This document shows positions 52,301 through 59,181 of a stretch of 64,000 nt of DNA, piece after piece. Position numbers and translations under genes: made by a program. The stretch is taken from NCBI GenBank assembly GCA_964497585.1, contig CAZCDS010000021.1:1-64000 (forward strand), in the 5' to 3' direction. This DNA is from CAZCDS01 sp964497585. Lineage in GTDB: Bacteria; Desulfobacterota; Desulfomonilia; Desulfomonilales; Desulfomonilaceae. The stretch's first letter is position 1; every line of letters begins with the position of its first letter. The notes beneath the pieces are model-generated. The model was not told the origin of the DNA. It ran no database searches and worked only from the letters and a program-made list of their open reading frames with translations.

Positions 52301-52492
52301 CTTGACCCGGGCCTTGCCTTCCAGTGCCTGGCTACGGATCTCCTCTTCCAGCCGACGGATTACCTCATCCGCGCCCCAGGCCCGGCAACCGGTGTCGCCG
52401 CAGACTGATATTTCCGCTATTGAAGGATCACGCATTCGGCGCACGGCCAGTCGGAAGTTCGCCAAATCAGAAACGGAATTCAGACGTTCCAT
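49346..52492 (-). CDS. NuoF-GltD fusion flavoprotein (NADH-oxidising, candidate electron-bifurcating subunit)
   Basis: 1048 residues in three parts. First, a thioredoxin-like [2Fe-2S] domain (Cys31, 36, 68, 72). Second, a complete NuoF/HydB-type unit: GRGGGGFPTGTKW and CNADEGDPGAFMDR for FMN and NADH, an SLBB region, and ESCGQCSPCRIGTRQM plus a later Cys (CGLGQ) for one [4Fe-4S]. Third, a GltD/NfnB-like unit with N-terminal Cys motifs (CQHACPAGIDVP, CGRICHHPCEGKC), FAD motif VAIVGAGPAGLSCA (about 670) and a second pyridine-nucleotide fold VLIIGGGNTAIDAA (about 800). So one chain may bind FMN, FAD, several clusters and two NAD(P)H. It lies between NuoE and MetV genes. Bifurcation is inference. 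Confidence 0.92.
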   Translation of the reverse strand: MERLNSVSDLANFRLAVRRMRDPSIAEISVCGDTGCRAWGADEVIRRLEEEIRSQALEGKARVKRVGCPGFCERGPLVSVGPHGIFYPGVTPEDVPEIVSETVKKYNILGRLLYADRETDRRFVYEAEVPFYALQERSVLSLNGVIDPTSVEDAIANGAYSALHEVFDSWNPERVIETISRAGLRGRGGGGFPTGTKWRFARASQGDRKFIICNADEGDPGAFMDRAILEGNPHAVVEGMIIGAYAIGATQGYVYCRAEYPLAIERLGIALTRARELGLLGENILGSGFDFDIRLYQGAGAFVCGEETALIASIEGKRGMPRPRPPFPVQSGLFACPTVINNVETFANVPRVINLGADVYASVGSEKSKGTKIFSLTGKVINTGLVEVPMGVTIRHVVFDIGGGIPKGRRFKAVQMGGPSGGCIPERFLDLEVDYDSLQSVGSIMGSGGMVVMDENTCMVEVARYFLSFTAEESCGQCSPCRIGTRQMLNILTRITQGQGRMEDLDRLERIALQVKSTSLCGLGQTSPNPVLSTLRHFREEYEIHIKEKRCPAGVCEALVLSPCQHACPAGIDVPAYVAFIAQGDYEQAAEVIRQRNPFPGICGRICHHPCEGKCRRGEVDEPISIRYLKRFAADWVYEHQKKPPKPFPVTKKERVAIVGAGPAGLSCAYFLAEMGYKTSVFEALPRGGGMLEVGIPEFRLPMDVVRKEIGYIEAKGVEINFASPVDEHHSVEDLRDEGFDAVFIAAGAHISQRLGIPGEDSELQGLHYGLRILTTLKGGGEVAVGNRVLIIGGGNTAIDAARSVLRKGARHVSVLYRRSMDEMPVSHIEFTEAQEEGVEFHFLVSPTRIEADDGHVKGVTFVRMKLGPPDESGRRSPEPIHGSEFFLEADMVVPAVGQAPDLSFLAPDSRLELARWGALKVDPETLRTNIPWIFAGGDFVTGPSMAIYAIAAGRRAAISIDRHFQGKTGPLVIPDEKYPLLPQPPPNPENLDQLRPRVQMPRMRPVDRIGGFEEFEKGFTEEQARTEASRCLRCDLERIREMQEHEW

Positions 52493-52504
52493 GACATCAC
52501 CCGC

Positions 52505-52969
52505 TCACGGGAGGTTCGAGAGAACCGCGTCGATCCTCCCGGGGTTGAGCTTTCCATAGTAGGTGCCATTGACAACCATCACGGGGCCGAGGGCACAGGC
52601 CCCCAGACAGGCGACCGTCTCCAGGGTGAAACGCATATCCTCGGACGTTTCCCCGTCCGCGATACCCGTCCGTCTCATCACCGTCTGGAGCACGGTGCGG
52701 GCACCCCTGACATGACACGCGGTCCCACGGCACACGCGGATCACATTACGGCCGCGGGGTGTGGTGTAGAACTGGGCGTAGAAGGTAATGATCCCGGATA
52801 CCTCCGAGGGATAGACCCCCATGTACACGGCGATCGTCGGGATGCTCTCGGGGGGGACGTAACCGAACTCCTCCTGGACGGCCTGAAGCGCCACAATCAG
52901 GTTCTCCCGGAAGGGCTCGATTCTCCCGAGAGCTTCCTTGAGCCTACCTTTGTCGAGATTCTGCTTCAT
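52505..52969 (-). CDS. NuoE-like [2Fe-2S] thioredoxin-fold subunit
   Basis: 154 residues from the ATG at 52969, which overlaps the upstream stop (TAATG) and follows GGAGG. The N-terminal helical part (LIVALQAVQEEFGYVP, IAVYMGVYPSEVSGIITFYAQF) and the cluster ligands CRGTACHVRGA and CLGACALGPVMVV (Cys-x4-Cys ... Cys-x3-Cys) define NuoE/HydC. It passes electrons between the NuoF-type subunit and other clusters. Stop is 12 bases before the NuoF-GltD start. Confidence 0.93.
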   Translation of the reverse strand: MKQNLDKGRLKEALGRIEPFRENLIVALQAVQEEFGYVPPESIPTIAVYMGVYPSEVSGIITFYAQFYTTPRGRNVIRVCRGTACHVRGARTVLQTVMRRTGIADGETSEDMRFTLETVACLGACALGPVMVVNGTYYGKLNPGRIDAVLSNLP

Positions 52970-55617
52970 TATTCCTCCGCGGGCGTCAGTGAAACGAAGA
53001 CGCGGTGCCAGCCGCAAGGGAAGTACTGTTCAGGCCATGCTGTCAGGCGCTGAAGCAGGTATCCCGGTCCTCCCGCAGGAATGACGACCCCTGACCGGGG
53101 AACCGCGGGATCCACGATCAGACGAGCCTTGACCTCCCCCACCCCGGAGCGGAGCAGTACGAAAGACCCATCGGCTATCCCCAACTCCTCCGTGTCAATC
53201 GGGTTCATGCGCGCAAAGTCTTCCCGGTAGAAGGCACGAAGGCAGGAGGATCTCGCGGACACGGTCCCATCGCAGGGATGCGCAGCCTGTTCCTCAGGGT
53301 AGACCCGCCAGGGAAAGCCGTCCGGGGCTTCCAGTGCGGCGGAGTACGAATCGGGCGGAGGGTAGGGAACGAATTGAATTTCATCGCCCGCGTTCCCTTC
53401 GGCCGAGACCGCATCGCCTACACGTTGGAGCGGCACTCCGCCCGGTTGCCCAACGTCGGCCCACGTCAAGCTTCTCCAGGAAGCACAGACCATTCGTATC
53501 TCGTCGAAGATGTCGCGAGCGGTGAGATGTCCCATGGGCGGGCCGAGCCGCCCGGCCAGGTCCAGCAAGAATCGCGCATTGGGGCGTGCCTCGGCCGGCG
53601 GTTCCGATAGCCTGGAGACTCGCTGAACCCTTCCGTCGGTGCTTGTATACGTTCCGTCGGCCTCCGTGATGGAGGTCGTCGGGAGCACAAAGTCCGCCGC
53701 CTCCGCCGCGCCGGAGGAAAACATTCCCGTGTACACGAGAAGGTCGATGCCCTCGAGAGCCTTGCGGGTCCGCGATCTGTCCGGGAAGACTGCCAGAGGA
53801 TCGGCCCCCAGAAGAATGAGAGCCTTCAGATCACGGTTTTCCGCCGCTCGCATCATTCCAATGGCATTGAGCCCGCGATCGGGTACGGGCTCTTGTCCCC
53901 AGATGTTCCGGAGCCTCTCTCGCGCTTCTTTGTCGTCCCAGGAGAGTCTCCCAGGAAGGAAATCGGGTGAACACCCCATTTCCCACGCGCCCAGTTCATT
54001 GCATCCCTCGAAGAGAAAGAATGCGCTCTCGGGCTGCCCGCACAACAAGGCGAGATCCATCACGAGCCTGGTGAGCAGATACGCGTTGGCAGCCCGGGCA
54101 GCGGCAGAGCCGAAGAGGATAACGACCTTCTTGTCTTTGCCCAGCAGCTTCAGCGCCTCCTCGACCGGCGCCGGAACGGCTTGTCTGGAGGTTTCCATTC
54201 TGAGACGAGAAATGAATTCTTCTCCCTGCCTCAGGCGCCTGAGGAGAAATGCCTCGTCATGTCTGCCGTCCGCGACCAGGCCCCTGACGAGTTGAAGCAT
54301 CATCAGCGGAAACTCATTGACAGGGCTCGTGAGGTGTAGTCGAGCAAAGGGTGTCAAGGCCGTCTTCAGAGGATCGATCTGCACGAGAGCTGCTCCGTTA
54401 TCCCGTACAGCCCTGCGCACGTTGCGGGCGATCACTGGGTGGGTGTAATCAGGCCGAGCACCCACGAGCAGAATCGTCTCCGCCTCCAGTATCCGGTCGA
54501 GACCGCTCCCGGGAAGGGTTCCCTTCAGAGAGGCCCGGATACCATCCATGACCCACCCGGACGACAGAGTCGCAGTGGAGTCGACGTTCGGCGTTCGAAG
54601 GACGGACCGGGCAAACCGCCCCGCGAGATACAAGCCCTCGTTGGAACACTGTGTTCCCGCGATGATCCCGATACTTGAAGGGCCGTGCTTTTCTGAGATT
54701 TCGGTCAATCGGCTTGCCACTTGGTCGAGAACCTCTTCCCAGGTCGCACTCGCATATCCGTGGTCTCCGTTCCTGACGAGCGGCTGGGCAAGCCTGGCGG
54801 GCGAAGAGATCGCATCCTGCCCGAAATGTCCTCGGACGCAAAGTGATACGCTGTTCACGGGGGCTTCTGCTATGCCTCTGCTTCCAACGATTCGACCGTC
54901 GCTCTTTTCATACTCCAGGTGGCATCCGGTCCCGCAATAGGAACAGACGCCCGCCGCACGTTCCCTTCCGGAACTGATGACGAGCCGCTGCCTTGGCGCG
55001 AGCGCGTCCGTGGGACAGATGGACATGCACGACCCGCAGAAATTGCATTCGGATCCCTCAAGGGGCGTCTGATAGGCGGTTCCTGGATGGCTGTCGTACC
55101 CCCTAGACATATACTCGATCGCGCCGATCGCCTCGAAGTCTTTGCACACCCGTATGCACCGGCCGCACATGACGCACTTCGTCAGATCCCGGACGATGAA
55201 AGGGTTGACTTCGTCGAGTGGTCTCCACCTCCGTATGGGATCGAGTTCCGGATCGCAGATGCCGCAATCCTTCGCGAGGGAACGCAGGACACACTCGTTG
55301 CCCTTGCTACAGACGACACACGCGGACGGATGGTCTGAGAGGATCAGTTCCAGCACCCCGCGTCTGGCGTCGAGAACCTTCGGCGAAGCCGTAAGGATCT
55401 CCATTCCGTGGCTGATCGGAGTGACACACGAGGCGAGAAGCCTGCCCGTTTTCACGTCTTCAACCAGGCAAACCCGGCAAGCGCCCACGCTTCTGAGCAA
55501 TGGATGATGGCACAGCGTCGGGATCTCCACTCCCATCTGTCCGGCAAGCTCGAGGATGGTAGAATCGACCGAGCCCGTGACTTCCCGACCGTCCAGAGAT
55601 ATCGTAACGGTCTCCAC
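52969..55617 (-). CDS. NuoG/FdhA-like molybdopterin-oxidoreductase homologue lacking the Mo-ligand residue
   Basis: 882 residues. The N-terminal NuoG module has the plant-type [2Fe-2S] (CHHPLLRSVGACRVC), the His-Cys cluster region (CVVCSKGNECVLRSLAKDCGIC) and two ferredoxin clusters (CVMCGRCIRVCKDF; CNFCGSCMSICPTDA). The large domain begins with CSYCGTGCHLEY, as in formate dehydrogenases, and continues with the Mo-bis-PGD fold. Where FDHs have the catalytic Cys/Sec before a His (ARLCHS-like), this protein has STATLSSG, so formate oxidation is unlikely. It probably wires electrons in the complex. The GTG at 55617 has a perfect AGGAGG six bases upstream. Confidence 0.88.
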   Translation of the reverse strand: METVTISLDGREVTGSVDSTILELAGQMGVEIPTLCHHPLLRSVGACRVCLVEDVKTGRLLASCVTPISHGMEILTASPKVLDARRGVLELILSDHPSACVVCSKGNECVLRSLAKDCGICDPELDPIRRWRPLDEVNPFIVRDLTKCVMCGRCIRVCKDFEAIGAIEYMSRGYDSHPGTAYQTPLEGSECNFCGSCMSICPTDALAPRQRLVISSGRERAAGVCSYCGTGCHLEYEKSDGRIVGSRGIAEAPVNSVSLCVRGHFGQDAISSPARLAQPLVRNGDHGYASATWEEVLDQVASRLTEISEKHGPSSIGIIAGTQCSNEGLYLAGRFARSVLRTPNVDSTATLSSGWVMDGIRASLKGTLPGSGLDRILEAETILLVGARPDYTHPVIARNVRRAVRDNGAALVQIDPLKTALTPFARLHLTSPVNEFPLMMLQLVRGLVADGRHDEAFLLRRLRQGEEFISRLRMETSRQAVPAPVEEALKLLGKDKKVVILFGSAAARAANAYLLTRLVMDLALLCGQPESAFFLFEGCNELGAWEMGCSPDFLPGRLSWDDKEARERLRNIWGQEPVPDRGLNAIGMMRAAENRDLKALILLGADPLAVFPDRSRTRKALEGIDLLVYTGMFSSGAAEAADFVLPTTSITEADGTYTSTDGRVQRVSRLSEPPAEARPNARFLLDLAGRLGPPMGHLTARDIFDEIRMVCASWRSLTWADVGQPGGVPLQRVGDAVSAEGNAGDEIQFVPYPPPDSYSAALEAPDGFPWRVYPEEQAAHPCDGTVSARSSCLRAFYREDFARMNPIDTEELGIADGSFVLLRSGVGEVKARLIVDPAVPRSGVVIPAGGPGYLLQRLTAWPEQYFPCGWHRVFVSLTPAEE

Positions 55618-55757
55618 GGTGGACCTCCTTCTCAAAGGAGCTGACTGGAAGGAATAGTCGTTTCACCGCCCAGGCATAACGGACATGGGCCGAGCGGCGG
55701 ATTACTTCGAGAGGAACTGATAGGGGCGCAGAATCGCTCTTACCCCTGCCAGCCCAC

Positions 55758-56627
55758 TTATCTCTTGATCCGCTGCAAGAGCGGACCGATCTTGCCTTCC
55801 CACCCGTACGGGATGAGATGCACGCCGTGACAAATGTGCTTGAGCGATTCGATCGTTTCCAACAGGATCTTGGCGGATTCGTCGAACTTGACCGGCGCCT
55901 TCTCCAGCCTTTGAATGATGTGATCGGGGATGTCGATTCGCCCCACCCTTTTCAACATGCGGGCTTCCATTGCGGAGTGGAGCATGATCAACTCCGCAAT
56001 GACAGGAATCCCCAACTGTTCCACTTTTCTGACAAACGCGGCGAACCGGTCCACATCGAAGACCGGCGTGGTCAGGAAGTACTTCGTTCCCGCCTCAACC
56101 AGTTGTTCCATCTCGCGGATTTCCATATCGGGCGCGGAGCCTCCCGCGGCCGCGTCAACTCCGGAACCGATGAAGAACTGCTTCTCGCTGTCCAGGTCTT
56201 TGCCATGGATGTCCGAGCCCTTGCCTAGGCTCTCGATAACGGAAAAAAACTTGCCCGTGTCCACGTGGAAGAACATCATTTCCTGGAGCGAGTCGCCGGT
56301 GACGCGGTAGTCCTCGGTGAATACCAACAGATTCTCCACGCCAACACTTGAAGCGTGAATAAGGGCTTCCTGAATCTCCAGGCGGTTGCGGTCCCGAGTC
56401 CCGACTTGAAAGACCGGATCGAACTTCTTTTCTCGCAAAACGCGGCACAAGGAAAGGGAATCGCTTACCGCTGCATCGGTCGAGAACGGCTGAAAACGCA
56501 CGCCGTCAACCCGACCCCAGAGATTGTATACTTCGTCCAGGTAGTCCTCGGGGGATTTCCCAGCAGGGAGATGTATTTCGGACGTGATAATGAACCTCTT
56601 TTTGTCCAGCGTCTCCTTTAGGCCCAT
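55758..56627 (-). CDS. Second MetF-type (MTHFR family) protein
   Basis: 289 residues. MetF-like barrel: FIITSEIHLPAGKS keeps a Glu at the position of the catalytic Glu of MetF, TRDRNRLEIQEALI (about 90) and GVENLLVFTED (about 112) match FAD-binding regions, and VFDVDRFAAFV with GIPVIAELIML follow. It is clearly divergent from the MetF at 47346, lacking the usual FCxGAIV segment. It may be a catalytic or an electron-transfer-linked MTHFR subunit of the same complex, or act on another C1 carrier. The ATG at 56627 has AGGGGG upstream; the gene lies 23 bases after the HTH-receiver gene. Confidence 0.85.
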   Translation of the reverse strand: MGLKETLDKKRFIITSEIHLPAGKSPEDYLDEVYNLWGRVDGVRFQPFSTDAAVSDSLSLCRVLREKKFDPVFQVGTRDRNRLEIQEALIHASSVGVENLLVFTEDYRVTGDSLQEMMFFHVDTGKFFSVIESLGKGSDIHGKDLDSEKQFFIGSGVDAAAGGSAPDMEIREMEQLVEAGTKYFLTTPVFDVDRFAAFVRKVEQLGIPVIAELIMLHSAMEARMLKRVGRIDIPDHIIQRLEKAPVKFDESAKILLETIESLKHICHGVHLIPYGWEGKIGPLLQRIKR

Positions 56628-56650
56628 GCGCGAACCCCCTTTCGCTCTTA

Positions 56651-57229
56651 CTACGGCGTCTGAGTTACTCCCAGAAGGGTCGCCACCTCCCTCTTGAGTT
56701 TCTCGAGAGGCAGCGGCTTGGAGAAGCACACGTCCGCCCCGTTGCGTTTCATGTTCTCGTAATTCTCCTCATCCATGTACGCAGAGAGAACAATGATCTT
56801 CATGTGGCATGTCCCGGGATCTCCCTTAACCTTGCGACAGACCTCGTACCCGTCGATGTCGGGCATCATGATGTCCAGGATCAGGAGGTCTGGTTTGAAA
56901 TGGCTCACCTGAATCCCCGCCTCGAAGCCGTCCGAAGCGGAGATAATCTCATAGTCGTGCGGCTCCTCCTCCAGGGAGCTGACAATGGTCTCCACGATGA
57001 GATTGTCATCGTCGATCACGAGGATCTTCTTGCGGTCTCCGTCAACTAACGCCCCGGGCACAGGCATGCCCTGTTTGCGAAGGAAGGCGTCGAGATCCTC
57101 TTTGCGGATCCGTCGGTGACCACCAACGGTCCTGAACGCGTTGATGTGGCCCTCGTCGATCCAATTGGAAACGGTTTTGGGCGAGACTCCGCAGTACTTA
57201 CTCGCCTGGTACACAGTGAGGACGTCCAT
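56651..57229 (-). CDS. MerR/excisionase-type HTH protein with C-terminal receiver domain
   Basis: 192 residues. The N-terminal 54 residues are a MerR-like helix-turn-helix (TVYQASKYCGVSPKTVSNWIDEG, GGHRRIRKEDLDAFL), followed by a receiver domain (ILVIDDDN, phospho-Asp in LLILDIMMPDIDG about residue 119, Thr/Ser-switch region VLSAY, Lys in FSKPLP about 171). In most response regulators the receiver is N-terminal; here it is the C-terminal half. It heads the MetF2/NuoEFG-like/MetVF gene row on the same strand and probably regulates it. Candidate operator sites and promoter are at 57261-57311. Confidence 0.92.
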   Translation of the reverse strand: MDVLTVYQASKYCGVSPKTVSNWIDEGHINAFRTVGGHRRIRKEDLDAFLRKQGMPVPGALVDGDRKKILVIDDDNLIVETIVSSLEEEPHDYEIISASDGFEAGIQVSHFKPDLLILDIMMPDIDGYEVCRKVKGDPGTCHMKIIVLSAYMDEENYENMKRNGADVCFSKPLPLEKLKREVATLLGVTQTP

Positions 57230-57260
57230 GGGTCACCCCCGATCTTTGAGGTGGAACATT

Positions 57261-57295
57261 TTACCGGTATATCGCTAATTTCCATTATTACCGGT
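57261..57295. promoter_or_regulatory. Paired TTACCGGT sites (candidate operator)
   Basis: TTACCGGT occurs at 57261-57268 and 57288-57295, each around the palindrome ACCGGT, 27 bases apart. One copy overlaps the edge of the -10 box and spacer of the 57284-57311 promoter and the other lies just past the start of transcription. Binding by the HTH-receiver protein is inferred. Confidence 0.5.
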
Positions 57296-57311
57296 TTTTC
57301 CGATTTGTCAA
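57284..57311 (-). promoter_or_regulatory. Strong sigma-70 promoter of the HTH-receiver/MetF2 operon
   Basis: -35 TTGACA (57311-57306), 16-base spacer, -10 AATAAT (57289-57284). Eleven of twelve consensus positions match; transcription would begin near 57277. Confidence 0.75.
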
Positions 57312-57564
57312 GCGCTCAGACAAAAAAAATTGAGAAAAAGAGACGCGCCCGCCAGACTCCCTGCTGGAGCTGCTGATTGACCATACACGAATGGTACCCG
57401 TTGTCAGGGCAGCAAGGGTCAAGGAAGGCTCATGGCAAACTTGCCAGCTCTCAAACTTGTTCTAGAAGAGGCTTGTTAAAGAGTCGGCAAAGGGGTATGA
57501 GGGGTCTGAAGAACCTGATGAGCGTCCTCCGGCTGCGGGCCGGAACCTCGGGAGACTCAAGATC

Positions 57565-59142
57565 ATGATGAGACTCAGAGATCTGGGACTAAGAACCAAG
57601 ATCGTGGTTTCGGTTGTCGTTCCCCTCTTGGCAGCATATGCCGTCGCATTAGTCGCGATTTACGGGTACAGGTCGGTTCGATCCTTGCTGGCTGATGTCC
57701 ATTCCAGAACGGAGATACTGTTTCTTGCCGGGGAGATCGAGGAGTCGGCGAGGGAGGCCGCCGCCACGGCTCGAACCGTAGCGTTGGAACAACGAGTTCC
57801 CGAACAGACCCGGGAAAAGGCTTTCGCTCAGGCCTCGGAGAAGTTCGCCGCGATCAAAGGGATGCTCAAACCCGGATCGGAGGAAAGGAAACTCGTCGCG
57901 CAGGCGGAAGAATCTCTCCGGGCATGGCTCGGGAAGAAAGGTGAGAAAACCGGGGCGCAGGAGCACGTCAATGAGTTCGGAAACCTCATGGCCCAGTTCA
58001 CCGAACGAGTCAAACGGCTCATCGTGAATGACATGGCTTCCGCCGCGAAACTCGATAAAGCGGTCTCCTGGACCCTCGTCGCACTGGGTGGGTTGACGGT
58101 ATTGATAGCGATCCTGGCGATTTATCTGCTCTCAAAGGGGGTAGCCGGTCCGATTAAAAGTCTGATAGCAGCCGCGGAAGCCGGGGGCAGGGGTGATCTA
58201 ATCGCGAGTCTTCGAAGGGATCGCTCGGACGAAATCGGACAGCTTGTGAGGTCACTCAACGATCTCGTGTCCAGTCTTGTGAGCCACAGCGCACAGTTGG
58301 CAGAAGGTGTGAACGTCCTTGCCGAATCGGGTGGGCACATCGCAAGCGCGGCGTCCCAACTCTTTGCCGGCGCGTCACAGACCGCTTCAGCAGTAAGCGA
58401 GACCACTTCCATCGTGCACCAGATGGAACAGACCGCCAAGGTTGTCAATGATACCGCTCGCAACGTTGCGGACCGGTCCCGGCGCTCGGATGAAGTGGCC
58501 GCGGCCGGAAAGAGAGCGACAGCAGACAACGTGGAGCAGATGAGTCTCATTCAGGGAAAGATGGAACTCGTCGGCGAAGCGGTGGTAGCCCTGAGTAACA
58601 AGACCCGGGACATAGAAGAGATCATCGTGGCGGTGCAGGATCTTGCCGAGCAATCGAACCTTCTGGCGGTCAATGCTTCAATTGAGGCTGCCAGAGCCGG
58701 AGAACAGGGCAGAGGCTTTGCCGTGGTGGCCGGCGAGATAAAGACCCTTGCAGATCAGTCCAGGGAGGCAACGGACCGAGTAACGAAGATCCTACAGGAG
58801 ATCCGGGCATCGGTGAGTTCCGTCGTGATGGCGACCGAAGAAGGTGGTAAGGCGGTACAGGTCGGGGTTGAACAAACCAACGCGGCAAGAAAGGCGATCG
58901 AGGATCTGGCCGACAGCATCATGGAATTTTCTCAGGCCGCGGGCGTGATCTTCTCCTCGAGCGAACAGCAGTTCTCCCGGGTGGAACGAGTCTCCGGCGC
59001 GATGAGGGAGGTCGAGGACGCGATGAAGAAAAGCGTTGACGGGACAACGCTCCTCACCGATGAAGCCAAACGGCTCGAGGAACTGGGGATGACCCTGAAG
59101 GATCTTGTGAGTCGAGACAAGGGCCGTGGAAAAAGGGTCTAG
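57565..59142 (+). CDS. Methyl-accepting chemotaxis protein
   Basis: 525-residue receptor. Transmembrane helix 1 (about 13-34, VVSVVVPLLAAYAVALVAIYG), a helical sensor region of about 140 residues, helix 2 (about 172-190, LVALGGLTVLIAILAIYLLS), a HAMP-like linker (GPIKSLIAAAE), then a long signalling coiled coil with the hairpin tip DLAEQSNLLAVNASIEAARAGEQGRGFAVVAGEIKTLAD (in pieces; kinase-contact EQSNLLAVNASIEAARAGE). A KRV end is present, no CheB/CheR-tethering pentapeptide. Ligand not predictable. Alone on its strand. Confidence 0.95.
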   Translation: MMRLRDLGLRTKIVVSVVVPLLAAYAVALVAIYGYRSVRSLLADVHSRTEILFLAGEIEESAREAAATARTVALEQRVPEQTREKAFAQASEKFAAIKGMLKPGSEERKLVAQAEESLRAWLGKKGEKTGAQEHVNEFGNLMAQFTERVKRLIVNDMASAAKLDKAVSWTLVALGGLTVLIAILAIYLLSKGVAGPIKSLIAAAEAGGRGDLIASLRRDRSDEIGQLVRSLNDLVSSLVSHSAQLAEGVNVLAESGGHIASAASQLFAGASQTASAVSETTSIVHQMEQTAKVVNDTARNVADRSRRSDEVAAAGKRATADNVEQMSLIQGKMELVGEAVVALSNKTRDIEEIIVAVQDLAEQSNLLAVNASIEAARAGEQGRGFAVVAGEIKTLADQSREATDRVTKILQEIRASVSSVVMATEEGGKAVQVGVEQTNAARKAIEDLADSIMEFSQAAGVIFSSSEQQFSRVERVSGAMREVEDAMKKSVDGTTLLTDEAKRLEELGMTLKDLVSRDKGRGKRV

Positions 59143-59181
59143 GTGCTCCACGACTCGCCGGCGAACGCTTCCGAAAAAACA

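Larger units (their letters stand above)
57230..57564. other. Divergent intergenic region
   Basis: About 335 bases between the HTH-receiver gene and the chemoreceptor. The minus-strand promoter and TTACCGGT pair lie in the left part; an A-rich stretch at 57321-57340 follows. No promoter for the chemoreceptor was assigned. Confidence 0.5.

Noticed and set aside
52969..55617. Formate dehydrogenase catalytic subunit
   Set aside because: The expected Cys or in-frame TGA (Sec) before His is missing, so it is called NuoG/FdhA-like instead.
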